DNA of 64,000 bases from Lingula anatina (taxonomy: Eukaryota > Brachiopoda > Lingulata > Lingulida > Lingulidae), in assembly GCF_001039355.2 (NCBI RefSeq), contig NW_019775058.1, forward strand, positions 260,162 to 324,161, in the 5' to 3' direction. Every line of letters starts with the position of its first letter. Position 1 is the first letter of the stretch. Shown here one piece after another: positions 20,860 to 33,149 of this stretch. A program made the translations under genes and the position numbers. Below the pieces are notes generated by a model. That model was not told the DNA's origin and searched no databases. It worked only from the letters and a program-made list of their open reading frames with translations.

Positions 20860-23800
20860 TCTGATCTGTGATTGGCCAGCACTGATCATATGACTTGAAC
20901 CCTTTTGAATAATCTGTGCAAGATGTGATTTAATGCTGATAATTGCAACATAAACTATATCAAATAATTCCTGGGAGTGAGAATCAGATTTTTTTACATA
21001 TGTATTTCTTTGATGATTATTGAAAGACTAAAACTTAATACTTTTTTGGAACAAAATGTTCCACGACTGCAGGTAATGTTGGAGGTGGTGTGATGTGAAA
21101 AAAATGATCCAAATCTTTGTATAGGCATGCACCACGTCATAAAGTACACTTTACATAACTTTTTGCCTGATAGCTTGAATTATGGTTTATTTCCAACAAA
21201 GTTTGTGTGAAGGATTTAGTTTCTTTTGGTAACAGGTACAACGAATGAACATTTGCCCTACCTCATCTTCATCGAACTAAACACAATTTCTGGTAGCTCA
21301 ATGAATCTAACTGTGGTTTATTATTGCAGAATTTTGTTCTGAAAAGTTATTTATACATTCACAATGTTTTCTTAATCCTGTCTGAAAGACAGTGCCCTAT
21401 TTAGTAAAACCTCTTTTATAGCTGTGATATTTTTTTCTAATAATATTATCATAATTTGTCCTGTGATATTTATTTTTCAACAGAAATTGGTCTCACACAG
21501 AGAAATATTTTTAAAACTAAATCTCATTATTTTTAGAGGACTAGTAATTTTGTGGTGTCTGATAATGAGTCATGCTGTTACGCTACTTGAGTTATATAAT
21601 ATTGTTTAAATTTCAGTCAAAATCTGTAAATTATGTTATTATATTTTGATATAATGTTTATGATGATATTGTAAGATATATAAATAATGTAATTAAGAAG
21701 GTATTTTTCTGTAGGTGTGAAATAACAGTTTTTTTGTATTAATTGCCATTTTGATTTTTTAGTTATTTTATTCAGCGACAGTGCATGGTATATTAATTAT
21801 TTAGATATGATGTAAAAATGCCATTGAATTGGGACCTTTCTAACATTAAACTCTGTCAGACTGGCTTGCCGGGTCAAATATAAATATAAACATACATAAA
21901 AGAGGAACCTCACAAGAACTGTGGACTTTTTAATTACCAGTTTAGTAACACCAGCAATATTACAGGGTGGAAATTGAGTGAGGCATTTTGTTGGTGGGAA
22001 AGAATTTCTAAGAACTGAGCTTGACGAATTTTTGGTACTATTTTTCTCTTTTCTCTTATTTCTCCTATTTGTCATTAAGCGCCCCGTTTTTGATTTAATA
22101 TCTTAATGCTTTTTAGATATGCACTTGAGTCCATATAATACTCTGATGAATTGAAAACGGAATCGGGCAGACTGAAGAAGTAAAATGTCTAGGATGTCAG
22201 ACGCACACAGGGCACGCCAGTCTAACACCTTGATCGATTGATGTATACAAAAACTGCATAAAACAACTGCTATTATAGCACACTACAATCTGCTATAATG
22301 GAAAAGGAAATAGCGATAAAACCTTATGTTTCTAAAGACAAACATTTATTATGTGTTTTATTATAATTTAAATTGTGAGTAAAAACATGAAAGTCATTCA
22401 AAAACACAAGGTGTGCTATATCGATGAAAAGCAAAATAAAAAATTCCTGAAATTTTTAATAAATTTTCCTTAAAAACAATTCAAAGCCGTTGAGAAAATC
22501 AGGAACAATAGACCCCATTTCAAGCAATAAATTTCAGTTTTTTTATCGCCACCAGTTAAATTCAGCAGCCCCCATTACGCAAGTGACTCAAAAATTAGAA
22601 AAACAACTCAAAAAACGGCTTCTGGACGGTAATATATTTGTTATCGGGTTTTAGACGGTGCATTTTTGTAATTAAGGAAAACGTATTAGAATTTCCACGA
22701 AAAGCAAAACGCTCATTGCTTTTGTACTAAGCCTAGAAAGCTGTCGGAACAACCAGTTGTTACATGTACGCTGCACCTTGGAAGGATTGTTGACTTCAGC
22801 GATGCTAAAAATCTGTGTTGGTTGGACAGACAGAGCGGTCCGAACGGCATGCCTCACGCGACAGATAGCATGACACTGCAGTACCAAGGTCACATCATGA
22901 CCCAAAAAAACACATATGCTGAGAAAACAAACGGAAAGATAAATTTTGCTTTTTTCCCGGTAAACATTTCAGGGCTTGTATAAGCGTTAACCGCCTAACA
23001 GGATGCCTGTGACAAAAACTATTCAAGGTTCTTTCCCTTTCGATTGATGTCTTTTGAAATCGATTAATTCCTATGCGGTTTTCCTAGTCGAGAAAACACT
23101 CGAAGTAGTACGTGCTTCTTGCAAGTTACCATAGTTCATGACTAAATTATTACGTCTACCAAGGAAATGGAGTTCAATCGACATTATTCAAATGTAATGC
23201 GACCAAATTAACTTAGTGGGAGATTTTTTATTTTTATTTTTTTACACAGTTTCGATCGACATTTTTGTCTTTTAACTACTAATTCAAAAAACAAACAGAT
23301 TAAAACAAGACCCATTTTACAGACATACCTTATTATCTGTGAGACCTCAAATGAAACAGCTATCAACTAGTGTTCTAGTAAAATTTTCTTAAAAAGAAAT
23401 TTCACATATTATTTCCAATATTTGGAACCAAACACAAGGACAGGTCCACCCCCAAACCTTCCTCTGTCCATCCCTCCAAACCATAAAGATGTTTACACAT
23501 CCTAGACGACCATCCTTCGTGTATAATACGGTATCTGTCCTTGTTTACTTCATATGTAATAATTACCTGTCCATCGGAAATAAACATATGTATAATATGT
23601 ATAATAAAGTGCATCTAACATTTCGATCATTACGCTCATTATAATCGACGGCAATCCTATTCGACGGTGACTATCCGTGCCAGTTTACAAAATGTTCATA
23701 TTAGAGCCGTTTGTGTCATCAACTATCATATTTCAGTAATATTATATTAGTCACTCTCTCCATTAAATTGTGACCTGGGGAATAGTAACAATGCATATTT

Positions 23801-24119
23801 ATTTACTTATTTACATTGTAAATTACTGTGACTTTATTGTGGAGGTCTTGATCAACAGATTCTTTTTCATTGTATTTATATAAGAACCGAAAACAAATTA
23901 ATGGGCCCAAAAAACGGAACTCCACTCTTCCAGCTGTCTCGTATGACGGGTTGTTTAAAGTTTGCGTGCCCTTACATAGAATTACTGACCTGTGCATAAC
24001 ATTGAAAAAGGAACAACTAGGGCACATACCGGAATCAACAAGGGCATGGACACTGACCTCATTCGACTGACGTAAATTGCGTTTATTTTAAAATTTTTGG
24101 TACGTCCTTTATGCAGCTG
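20860..24119. other. SSUH2 3' UTR and intergenic region before ODC1
   Basis: AT-rich sequence with short ORFs only and no RNA gene seen. The SSUH2 3' UTR occupies the left part, but I could not fix its end. Confidence 0.45.
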
Positions 24120-24120
24120 G

Positions 24121-24161
24121 CCAATGGGGCTTTCCCTTCAAGTCCTGCAGCATATATATAA
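24121..24161 (+). promoter_or_regulatory. CCAAT and TATA boxes of ODC1
   Basis: CCAAT at 24121-24125 and TATATATAA at 24153-24161, about 28 bp apart, place transcription start near 24185-24195, some 60 bp before the ATG at 24251. This is a compact core promoter. Confidence 0.7.
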
Positions 24162-24250
24162 GGAGCTGATCCCCAAGGTATTAGAAGAAAACAAATATTT
24201 GAATTGCTGCAATCTCTCATTAAATAGCGCTATTTACAAAGCAGGTATAT

Positions 24251-26406
24251 ATGAAGACGGAGAAAATTCAGGTCACAGAGGTCGCTCACTTTTCCACTAC
24301 AACCAAGACTGCAAAACATGGGGACCGAGTTTTGCGACAGCTCATTAAGGACAGGCTACAGGAGGAAGATGATATGGTATGTATAGGAAAAGATGTTCAA
24401 CTGAATGAAACAAACGTTATATTGGCACGCAATTACTCCTCATGATACTTGCTTTGAAAGTTCTATTGGCCGGGCATTCATTTTGGCTAAAAATAAATTA
24501 ATAATACATGTACATGTAATTTTTTATCTTTTATTCACTTAATGTTTTTTTTACAGCGCCCTTTCTACATTGCCAACTTGGATGAAATAGTTAACAAGCA
24601 CAAGTACTGGTTGGAACTGATGCCGCGTGTCAAACCCTTCTACGCCGTGAAATGTAACAACACTGAGCCAGTCGTGAAGACCATTGCGGCACTTGGGGCG
24701 GGGTTTGACTGCGCCAGCAGCGCTGAATTCCAACAGCTTCTAAGATATGGGGTGGAGACAGATAGGATTATATACGCCAACCCGTGCAAGGATCCCGAGG
24801 AAATTAAACGTGCCTCAGAACAAGGAGTCGACCTCATGACATTTGATAACGAAGATGAATTAGTGAAAATAAAGAGCCTTTATCCTGGTGCAAGACTCGT
24901 ATTGAGGATTCTCCCTCAAGTACGAAAGGCTGTTGTGGATTTAGGACAAAAATTTGGGTGCGCCATTGACAACTGCAAAAGACTTTTATTGAAGGCAAAG
25001 GAACTGGACTTGACCGTAGTTGGCCTCAGGTAATATTTTCATCATATTCATCATAGTTTGAGCTGTATTATTTATTTATTTTATTTATATTAAAAAAAAA
25101 GAAAAAGTGTGAATTTATGTGGCGCTTTGATATGTCGTTTATTATTTAAAAATAGTACCCCCCTCTGATAGTTTCTTAGTTAAATTATTGGGATCTAACA
25201 TTAAAACAGTTATGCTCGTACATTAATAATAATTTGCTGTGAGTATGCCTCGAATTACATTACATTAAAAATATCATGAAATCAAATTTATGATTGTAAC
25301 TTTCAGTTTCCACGTTGGCTCCACGTGCTTAGACACCTATGCTTATGAGCACACATTGCATTTGTGCCGCGGCGTCTTCGACTTAGCCAAAACCATTGGG
25401 TTCGACTTTAACTTCCTCGACATCGGTGGTGGATTCCCCGGTTATGAGACTGAAGGAAAACTATCATTATCTGACATTGCCAAGGCAATTAACAATTCAC
25501 TGGATGAATACTTCCCGGAGGAGGAAAATGTTAAAGTGATTGCAGAGCCCGGACGTTACTATGTACAATCTGCTTTCACTCTTGCATTGCGTGTAATAGC
25601 AAGACGGGTGGAGCGGCCGGAAACATACAGCAAACAGGAGGAAGCAGAAAAATCTTTTATGTACTACCTCAGTGACGGTCTTCATGGATCCTTTTTTCTG
25701 CATATTATCCTTGAAAAATATGCACCAGATTTCTATGTACTTGAGGTAAGCCTGTGTAAAATCTCTTTGAGAAATGCTCCAACAGTCAACACTTGTACAG
25801 AATTCATAATATTTTACTTGTTGTTACAAATTAATTTAAGAGATCTTAAAAGAAATTTTGCAGGCCATGCATCTGGATCCTTTGGACTACGCAGTATTCG
25901 TGTACATATAACTAAATGGATCTGATGGTCATCATTTTTCTTTTCTTCGACTTTACTGTAATCCCTAGAGTTAATGAAAAGAAAGGGGTGACCAACATAA
26001 TCAGTAGTCATATTTGCCGGTTTTAAATGTAATAAACTGTTGATCAAACAGAAATTCTGAAAGAGGTGTTTAACTTGGTCAAACTGACTTTGAAAATTTT
26101 TTCAATCTTGTTTCCTTATGGTATGTTTCTTTTTTCCAGAACAAAGAATCTCTGCCAGTCTTCCAAAGCAGCTTATGGGGACCAACGTGCAATTCCCACG
26201 ACTGTATAACAATGGACAAACAGCTTCCGGAGCTGGACATTGGAGACTGGTTGTACGTGCCCAACATGGGGGCATACACGACTGTCCTCGTGTCTTCCTT
26301 TAACGGAATACCGACACCGAAAATCCACTGGATTGCTTCAGACAGCGTCATAAGTGAACTTGGATTTCACAGTGATGAATATGTGACTTTTAGTAAAGCT
26401 AGTTGA
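24251..26406 (+). CDS. Ornithine decarboxylase-like PLP enzyme, copy 1 (ODC1)
   Basis: Fold-type III PLP decarboxylase; ODC itself makes putrescine from ornithine in the cytosol. Exons 24251-24376, 24557-25029, 25307-25745, 26140-26406 give 434 residues. Visible: PLP-binding Lys74 in KPFYAVKCNN, FDCAS, His202 in FHVGS, the phosphate-binding GGG at 240-242, Glu280 in EPGRYY (contacts the PLP ring nitrogen), Asp323 in SDGLHGSF (equivalent of Asp332), Cys363 in WGPTC (catalytic Cys360) and GAYT. The residue after the Cys is Asn364, where ODC has Asp361; Asp367 (Asp364) is kept. The protein ends about 10-15 residues after the core, so the PEST tail that drives antizyme-linked turnover in vertebrate ODC is missing. 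No disabling change was found. The start is chosen because it aligns with the first coding exon of the other copies (43 codons there, 42 here) and follows the promoter. The substrate could differ from ornithine. Confidence 0.9.
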
Positions 26407-27894
26407 ACTTAAGATTTATCAGACGAAACAAGTCACACTTGTAACATTTCATGACAGGGAGTGGTCGGCCAGTATATGAGCACGTATTTTTTGACAGTGG
26501 TTCCCGTTTTATATCTTCTCTATATCTTTTTTTTCTTTTCAATAAGCACTATCTATTCAGTTTTTATTTTAATTTTTTGCTATATATTTTGTTTCACCTT
26601 TGGTGGATTTTATCTTTGAAAAAAAATCAGTATTTGTTTCGAATATCATATATTCATTCCTTCAACCACTGCATTGCTCCAGAAGACGTTATATGTGACT
26701 TTGGTCTTCGCCGTGATAGACATATAACTGTGATAAATATATGAATCTACATAGTTGGGCAGGTTTATAAAAACAAAGTCTATTTATTTATAAATGTATG
26801 TTAAGTACGTCGACATATTTTATCCATCATTGGGTTTTTATTTTATGTCAGCATTCCTTATTATGTTATAAACTTTTTTATTGTTACATTATTATTTACA
26901 GGAAAAAATAATTTTATAGCTTTAATTTATAGATTGACAATCTAAAATTTTACAAAGTTAAGCAAATTATATATTTTATCCTATTTTTGTCATGTGTTCA
27001 CGATTTGTTTTTATCATAATTAGTTGATCGAGAATATTTTTGGTTTTGGTTTGACAGCCGATATCAATAAAACAGGAAAATCATTTCAACATAAATCATT
27101 CGTTCTTATTTTACTTTCATTTTTACAAAATCAACATTGAAATAACTCACAAGTTTTTATGGTTGAATTATACATTTTAACACAGCAAAAATAGTTTTGG
27201 AACATCCTATAGTTATTGTAGGTAATGCTAATGATATTTACATTTTTAATTAAAATTAGGTGCCGGGATTAAGAAGTCAAAACAGTGTGGTTTGATTGGC
27301 ATAATGTTGGGTCACATCGAATGCACCAAACTTTTGATTTAAGAAGATAATTTAGAATAAGTTTATTTACAAAATTTTAGACGCACTCTGTGTTTTATGA
27401 CAGAGCGATAACAACACTCAACATTGCATTCCAAATGTATCTTTCGCCGCTTGTATATGTTACGTTGCTTTTTGACGCCATCTTGCAACGTATGTCTTAG
27501 CATGCAGACAAGACCCCCTTGTTGCTGGCTACACGAAGACAAAAAGGTTCAATCCACTTTGTGCCATCTGGTAAAAGATCACCGAGTTCCTGCCATAATT
27601 TGTGTATGAAATTGACGTCATCACTCAGCTGGGCACTGATAGAGGGTAAATTAAATTTTCACTGAAACTGATTTTCCTATTTTGTACTGAGATGATATAT
27701 ACAACAGCTTATTAATAACGGTTGCAGAATATGGCAATATGACAATGAAAGGATGATGACTTATTGTCATCTATCTCACAGCAGATCTTGTCATTCAATG
27801 TAATTTTTCTACTGACAGAGACTGTTTTCATATCTAGTTTACCTAATTATGTTTGTTTTAATACACAGAAACTCATTCTGTGTAAAAAGTGTAT
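26407..27894. other. ODC1 3' UTR and intergenic region
   Basis: Non-coding AT-rich sequence. An AATAAA at 27066-27071 is the likely poly(A) signal of ODC1. Nothing else recognised. Confidence 0.45.
27066..27071 (+). promoter_or_regulatory. Possible polyadenylation signal of ODC1
   Basis: AATAAA about 660 bp after the ODC1 stop. Position is plausible, no further support. Confidence 0.35.
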
Positions 27895-28190
27895 AGTGAC
27901 AATAACGACGATCTAGAGCCTTCAGTTATTTATTCATCGACCGATTTTTCATACAATTTCACAAGTATTTATACGTACTTCATACATCAGTTCTGAACGA
28001 GCATTTCCTTCTTTTCGTCCCATTGTCTTTTGCTTGATTACAAGAATTTTTCCATTTTCATGTTCCATCCCACTGTTCAATGTCTCCTTGTTGGGGGATT
28101 TCTAAAAGTCTTGTTTTCAATTAGAATATTTAAAATGTTATTTGAATCAATCATGCTTGGACCATATCTATTGTGAAATTAATCAAACGA
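27895..28190 (+). repeat. Dispersed repeat R1, copy 1
   Basis: Diverged but alignable over about 290 bp to 35533-35820: shared order TAGTGA…ACGAC, TTTATTCA, CATACAA, CCATTGTCTTTTGC, TTGTTTTCA, TCATGCTTGGACC. No ORF and no clear terminal repeats; class unknown. Confidence 0.65.
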
Positions 28191-28359
28191 ATTCGTCCCC
28201 GAAAGTTAAAACTTTACAACACACGCTCTTTTTTTTAAAGCAAAGCAAATACAACATAACATAAAATGCGGTAATTACCAATACTTATCATGTTATCTCG
28301 TATCATATAAAACTACCCTCTACCAGGGCCACAGATTGATTTTTCACTAGATATTAATG

Positions 28360-28740
28360 TAATGATAATAATAATAATTATAATAAGCTACTCATATGGC
28401 GCCTAACATGCTACCTCAAGGCGCCTTACAATAATGGATAATAGTACTAAAATCATTAAAATGACTACAATGTTTAAATCTAAAAAACTCATTGGAAACC
28501 ATTTAAAATTAACACTACAAAAAATCAATCTTATTAAAATATATTAAAAATCTAACAGCAATAGACAGATTTATAAATTTGGGTCTTCAAAGGGATTTAA
28601 AAATATCAAAGTCTTCTATTGTCTTAATAAAGTTTCGTAAGGCATTTGCTCTTTTTTCATGTCTCTGCTTAAATAGATGGCTAATTTCTGTACACAAAAT
28701 ATTAAGTGCGGCCCTGGTGGAGGGTAACATAAATCTATGC
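28360..28740. repeat. Possible dispersed repeat with GGCGCC hairpin
   Basis: Starts with an (ATA)n-like run followed by ATGGCGCCTAACATGC and CAAGGCGCCTTACAAT, a small hairpin pair. This arrangement, followed by a long A/T-rich body, resembles abundant repeats known from marine invertebrates. No second copy is present here, so the class is a guess. Confidence 0.35.
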
Positions 28741-29117
28741 GTCAGGCATCAGTGCTCAATGTGTTTACAAATAGGACAATGTGCCATTATACTTATAGAA
28801 ATATCATAACTACCCTCCTCAGTTCTGGTTATTCACAGTCACCTGGCACACTACAAATAGCAACAAATGAAGCAGTCAAATCGTCAACTAAAAACAAAAT
28901 GACAATAAATTCTAGGAAAACCAAGGAAATTGCATATGATATCTCAAAGCCAGGGCATCAGCTTTCTCCAATATATATATCCGGTAGATGACAAAGGAAA
29001 TGATAGAGTAAATTCTGCATCCTTTTTTGGCCTTACAATTAGTCACGATCTAACATATACACCTTATCTATACTAAAGCTAACCAATGGATATACTATAT
29101 TACTTTTCTCAAACGAG

Positions 29118-29506
29118 CCGGTGTAAGGAAACTGAGGGTCCGTGTGGCAGAAAAGCCGCCTTCCATATACACTGTAGGTATATTGCTTAAAGTCCCCCTT
29201 TACACTGGACGGCGTCCTTTCTGCGACCATGAAACTGGAATCGCTATGGTCGTAGAAAGGTGGAACAAGCATCGCTTGGGTTGCAAACGGATGAATGCTC
29301 AATGATCGGCCAGTTGTCGGCACGTATAATTTTTTGCTCTCAGACGGGGCCGTACTACGGGACGCAAAATGGACGCCGTCCAGTGTAAAGGGGGCTATAG
29401 GGTTAGTTTGACCTAAGTGGGTCAAAATCCAGGGCAAGGCCCACCTGTACAAATGAATGGGAAGTGGACTCTCAGTTATGTGGGACTATCTGTCACGTCA
29501 CACCGG
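29118..29506. mobile_element. MITE-A copy, itself carrying a nested MITE-B
   Basis: Ends are CCGG-TGTAAGGAAACTGAG and, on the other strand, CCGG-TGTGACGTGACAG. The inside shares GTTAGTTTGACCTAAGTGGG with the intact copy at 49659-49830 (opposite orientation). MITE-B at 29194-29394 is inserted in it. CCGG flanks both sides. Confidence 0.85.
29194..29394. mobile_element. MITE-B copy nested inside MITE-A
   Basis: Perfect 24-bp terminal inverted repeat at 29194-29217 and 29371-29394 (begins CCCCCTTTACACTGGACGGC). Length about 200 bp with no ORF of its own family. A related copy is at 61525-61739. Confidence 0.88.
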
Positions 29507-30205
29507 CATTCCGGTGAATGAGTTACTGAATGTTTACATGAAAATAATACGACCAACACTAGGGTATGCATGTTAGTTTTGGCACCCTGGCCTCACCAAC
29601 AGTTTAAAAAGAACTTTTAAAATATCACATCCTTAAATCTAAAATCAAAAAGCACATCAAACTACCAACACTTTATCACTGCAACAAACATCACAAAAAT
29701 GTACATTTATGACCATAAAATTCACCACATTTTACTAACATGGAGTGAACAGTTTTATAACCTACGAAGTGCCCACATATTATATGTGCCAAAACTGACA
29801 ATATAGTGAGAGCCTCGAGGACTATTACACCCTGGGCATTGTGAACTCTCCAGTAATTTTATTATTTAACCAACTAAATCCAAATATCATTTAAAATGCA
29901 GAAAAATAAAAAAGCCTTTAAAATTTCATTTTAAATGTAATGAAAAAAAATGTTTTACTGTCCGATATCTTGTATTCAAAATTACCATTCTACTTAAATA
30001 TGTACCATGCAGTTTTAAGTTGCAAATAATGCTATTATTAAGCCTAAATATAATAATAACTTCTTCCAATACTTATTATTTAAAGAATGAGTGGTCAGTC
30101 AATTACAGTATATGTCATGTCTCGATCAACATTCATTAATAATCCATTACAGTATTGAACAGTAACATTAAATGTTGCAGTAATAATGCAGTAACTACAA
30201 GTAAC

Positions 30206-30871
30206 TCAGTAACTGTGAGACGCCACCAGATGCCCTACATGGCTGAGGCTATCGCTTTGCATCAGCAAAATCTTCTTAGCAGATCGCATGTCGGAATCCC
30301 AAATCAGCACATTACAATTGACACCAACAGAATGTTTAGCAGTAACATAATTCGAAAGAGTTTTGTAAACATGAGATACGCAACCAGGAATACGATGAAA
30401 GAGAAAATCTTCAGCAATGGACCTTGCGCTATCACAGATGGTCTTGCCCGCTTGCATGGCTGCGCTCAAACTTCCATGCTTGAACACAAGGTACACGCAC
30501 CCAGCACCTGCAGCTCCTACTACCACGCAGAATATAATCTTCTCCTTATCGAGGTTACGTACGAAAGATGGAACTATGTTCTGCCACTTGTTTGGCTCCC
30601 TAGGACGCGGAAGAAGGATCACGTAGTTGAGATGAAATAAATTGATGATGGCCTCTGCCTGTGCTAAAGGCCCACTGCTTGCAATCTTCACTAATGCCGA
30701 AATGTTTTGGGGATCCAGGTGTGCAATGCAATAGATTTGATCTTCTGGCTTCATAAACTGTTGAGCAGTGATGATTTTAACTGCTAATTCGTAATTTCCC
30801 TTTTCTTCTTCTGCCCTCTGCAGTTTTCTTGTCAGCTCGTTAATTATTTCATTCTTGTCACGGTCATTCAT
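30206..30871 (-). CDS. Unknown protein with one membrane-like segment
   Basis: Open frame of 221 residues from ATG at 30871 to the stop at 30206. Uninterrupted length in AT-rich DNA argues for a real gene. The N-terminus is charged and helical (NDRDKNEIINELTRKLQRAE, suggesting a short coiled coil). A middle part holds a Pro/Arg loop (LLPRPREPNKW), and a hydrophobic Gly/Ala-rich stretch (IIFCVVVGAAGAGCVYLVF) could span a membrane. A splice acceptor (tttctttcag) lies just upstream, with the exon starting at 30893, so a 5' exon exists further right and could be non-coding. I do not recognise the family; no catalytic motif seen. Confidence 0.5.
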   Translation of the reverse strand: MNDRDKNEIINELTRKLQRAEEEKGNYELAVKIITAQQFMKPEDQIYCIAHLDPQNISALVKIASSGPLAQAEAIINLFHLNYVILLPRPREPNKWQNIVPSFVRNLDKEKIIFCVVVGAAGAGCVYLVFKHGSLSAAMQAGKTICDSARSIAEDFLFHRIPGCVSHVYKTLSNYVTAKHSVGVNCNVLIWDSDMRSAKKILLMQSDSLSHVGHLVASHSY

Positions 30872-31009
30872 GTTGGCTTCGAAGCGGTACCTTCTGAAAG
30901 AAAAATCCAGTTTTTCAATAGATTTGCACGTTTCTAACACGTGTAAAACTCATGCAAACTCGAGATGGACAAGGTCCAAGTATGAGTAATTCGGAAATAT
31001 ATTTTAAGT

Positions 31010-31195
31010 ATTTTAAATTAAAAACAAGTCTCTCTGAAATTACTTAATTAAGAAATATTGAATAGCGTTTTGTAATATGAGAATGGGAAATTCTTTGGGA
31101 AAATAGAATATAAATACTTGTAGATTCTGTGAAAAAGTGAGTCAGTGAATAAACGTTCGAAAGCTCCAGACTGCTGTCGTCATTCCTCACTATAA
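31010..31195 (-). repeat. Dispersed repeat R1, copy 3 (shortened, inverted)
   Basis: Reverse complement begins TATAGTGAGGAATGACGACA, then CAGTCTGGAGCTTTCGAACG and TTTATTCACTGACTC, matching 35530-35600 closely; a shared AGAGACTTGTTTT lies further along. Confidence 0.6.
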
Positions 31196-31199
31196 TAAA

Positions 31200-33140
31200 A
31201 CCTTATTTCAAGAATATTTTGGTTAAATTGTATCTTTTACTTTTTATTACTTTTATATTAGTTTTAATTTAACTGTGTGGTATTAGATTTTACATACATT
31301 TGTACACGCTGAGACGCATGTGAAGCCCGGATTTAAGAAGTGCATTTAAATATTGTTATCGTGAAAATTTACACCAATGATATCCCTTCTTAAAATTATA
31401 ATTTTGACTACCCAAATCATACCTCTAAACCGTTCCAAATGGCACCGTTTGCCCCCTTAAGCGGGCCCGAACTCCACGCAAACTCAAATAATCCTGGATC
31501 CGCCCCGTAGGGACGAATGTCACCCGTGCAAAGTAATGGGAAATGGACCACAGCTTGAGAAAAATGAGAGCATTACCACTGGTAATCCAGTTTTGATACG
31601 GGGTCAGTATTTCACTACTTACTATTCATAAATTTCTGTGTATAATATACTATTAAACATAAGCATAATTGGGTGAACTGTATAATAATATATTCACTTT
31701 GGAATCTGACTAGAGAGTCAAATGACTCCAATTTTATTCTCAGTACCGGCTTTCGCGGTGAGGGTTACCTAATCGCGGTACACGCACACCGCTGGCTGCC
31801 ATTCCCTCTGCCAACCCCTAGCCGTTTCTCTCCGCAAAAACGATTCTGGCTTCTCAGAATCGTTTTTGAAAAACGACACTAGTTTCTGGTTGCCAGAATC
31901 GTTTTTCGAAAAACGACACTGGTTTCTGGGTGCCAGAATCGTTTTTGAAAAACGAAACTAGTTTCTAGTTGCCAGGTTCGTTTTTGAAAAACAAAACTGG
32001 AAACTAGAAACTAGTCACTAACTTCAGCGCTCTAAACATCAAGTGTGCCTTATAGCTGACGTCACGTATCCTAGTGGTTTGTTTTTTTTCTTATTTTAGT
32101 CTATGAAGAAAACACACAAGTAGAAATCGTTTTTTTTCTTTCATAGTTGATCTTCAATGATGCGTTTTCTTTGTCTATTACTATAACTCAATTCAAAGGT
32201 GACATTAGCAGAACCACAAGTAAAAGGCTCTTTGTTTGAGCACTTGTATTTAAGATTACACACACAGTTATTTATAGCCTCCCCCCCAAAATGCAGAAGA
32301 GTAGAGATAGGGGCGTGCGGTCTTCAAAAAGGCCTGGCCCGCGGCCTTGGCTGAGGTCCCACCTCAAATACCACGGGCTTTTGTTTAAGGTGTAAAGTGT
32401 CATAAACAGAACTTTTTATTCCATGTGCCATACATTGGGTAACATTAATGGGACATGGGCAACATGGCGCCGATCTTGTGAGCACGCTTTCAGCTTAGAG
32501 TATGCATGGTATTGGTATTTTGCTTTGTATTCATAAATTTATAAATTTATTAAACTCATATAAAAATCATCATTTTTAACTTCACAGAGTTAGGTAAGCA
32601 CGCTGTTTAATTGTCATTTTCGGGTGAGAATTAAAAAGTTTAAAATACACAGCGATGTTTGGAAAGAATATACATATAGGTGGGTACCCCTGTTACTTTC
32701 CATGTTCCATGTCTGTATGTGTGTGTGTGGAGAGAGTAACAAGTAAAATGGCTGTTATTTGCTGTAATTGGGTTGTAACAACAGAAGGGAGAAGCAAAAT
32801 TCATTCTAAAATTAAGTAAAAGTTTCTCAGTGTATCTCAGTGTTTATCACATCCATAATACCCTATGATATTAATCTGGTGAAGAAAAAAGCATGTTGCC
32901 TTTGCTATTTTTACGTGATCCAAGATGGCCACCATTTTCCTTAAAAGTACTTATTTGTGGGCTTCAACTGCCAGAGAGACAAACAGCTCATTATTATTTG
33001 AAATAGAATTAGCTTAAGTCTGTTTCTCAGTATTTATCATATTTCTGTTACCCCTATGAGGCTTTTACATACATCTGGCATATATGTAACAAGTTTTTAT
33101 CTTTGAAAAGTTTGAAAAAAAAAACGAGATGGCTGCGATG
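31200..33140. other. Intergenic, no gene recognised
   Basis: Apart from the array at 31838-32012, only AT-rich sequence with short ORFs and a weak MITE-A-like scrap near 31505-31560. Confidence 0.4.
31838..32012. repeat. Tandem array of about 48-bp units, each with a palindrome
   Basis: Four units of the form CCAGAATCGTTTTTGAAAAACG followed by (A/G)ACACTAGTTTCTGGTTG-like sequence. Each unit holds the palindrome CGTTTTT(C)GAAAAACG. The last unit is the most diverged. Confidence 0.85.
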
Positions 33141-33149
33141 TGGTTAAGG

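Larger units (their letters stand above)
28850..29660 (+). mobile_element. Decayed LINE (non-LTR retrotransposon) reverse transcriptase fragment
   Basis: Left part (28850-29117) encodes peptide resembling the C-terminal part of LINE reverse transcriptases: NKMTINSRKTKEIAYD, then a frame change and FFGLTISHDLTYT. Right part (29507-29660) continues with ELLNVYMKIIRPTLGYAC, a stop codon, and FWHPGLTNSL, again typical of the end of that domain. A MITE (29118-29506) separates the halves. Taking one CCGG copy at the break keeps the reading frame. Frameshifts and stops show it is dead. Confidence 0.7.

Noticed and set aside
22672-22905. 77-codon minus-strand ORF between SSUH2 and ODC1
   Set aside because: No family match, no good splice context; length expected by chance.
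29039-29452. 137-codon minus-strand ORF
   Set aside because: Runs through MITE-A and MITE-B; chance open frame across transposon ends.
30155-30640. 161-codon plus-strand ORF
   Set aside because: Overlaps the longer minus-strand frame, which has a splice acceptor and a better residue pattern.
31505-31560. MITE-A scrap
   Set aside because: About 30 bp of loose similarity, too short to claim.
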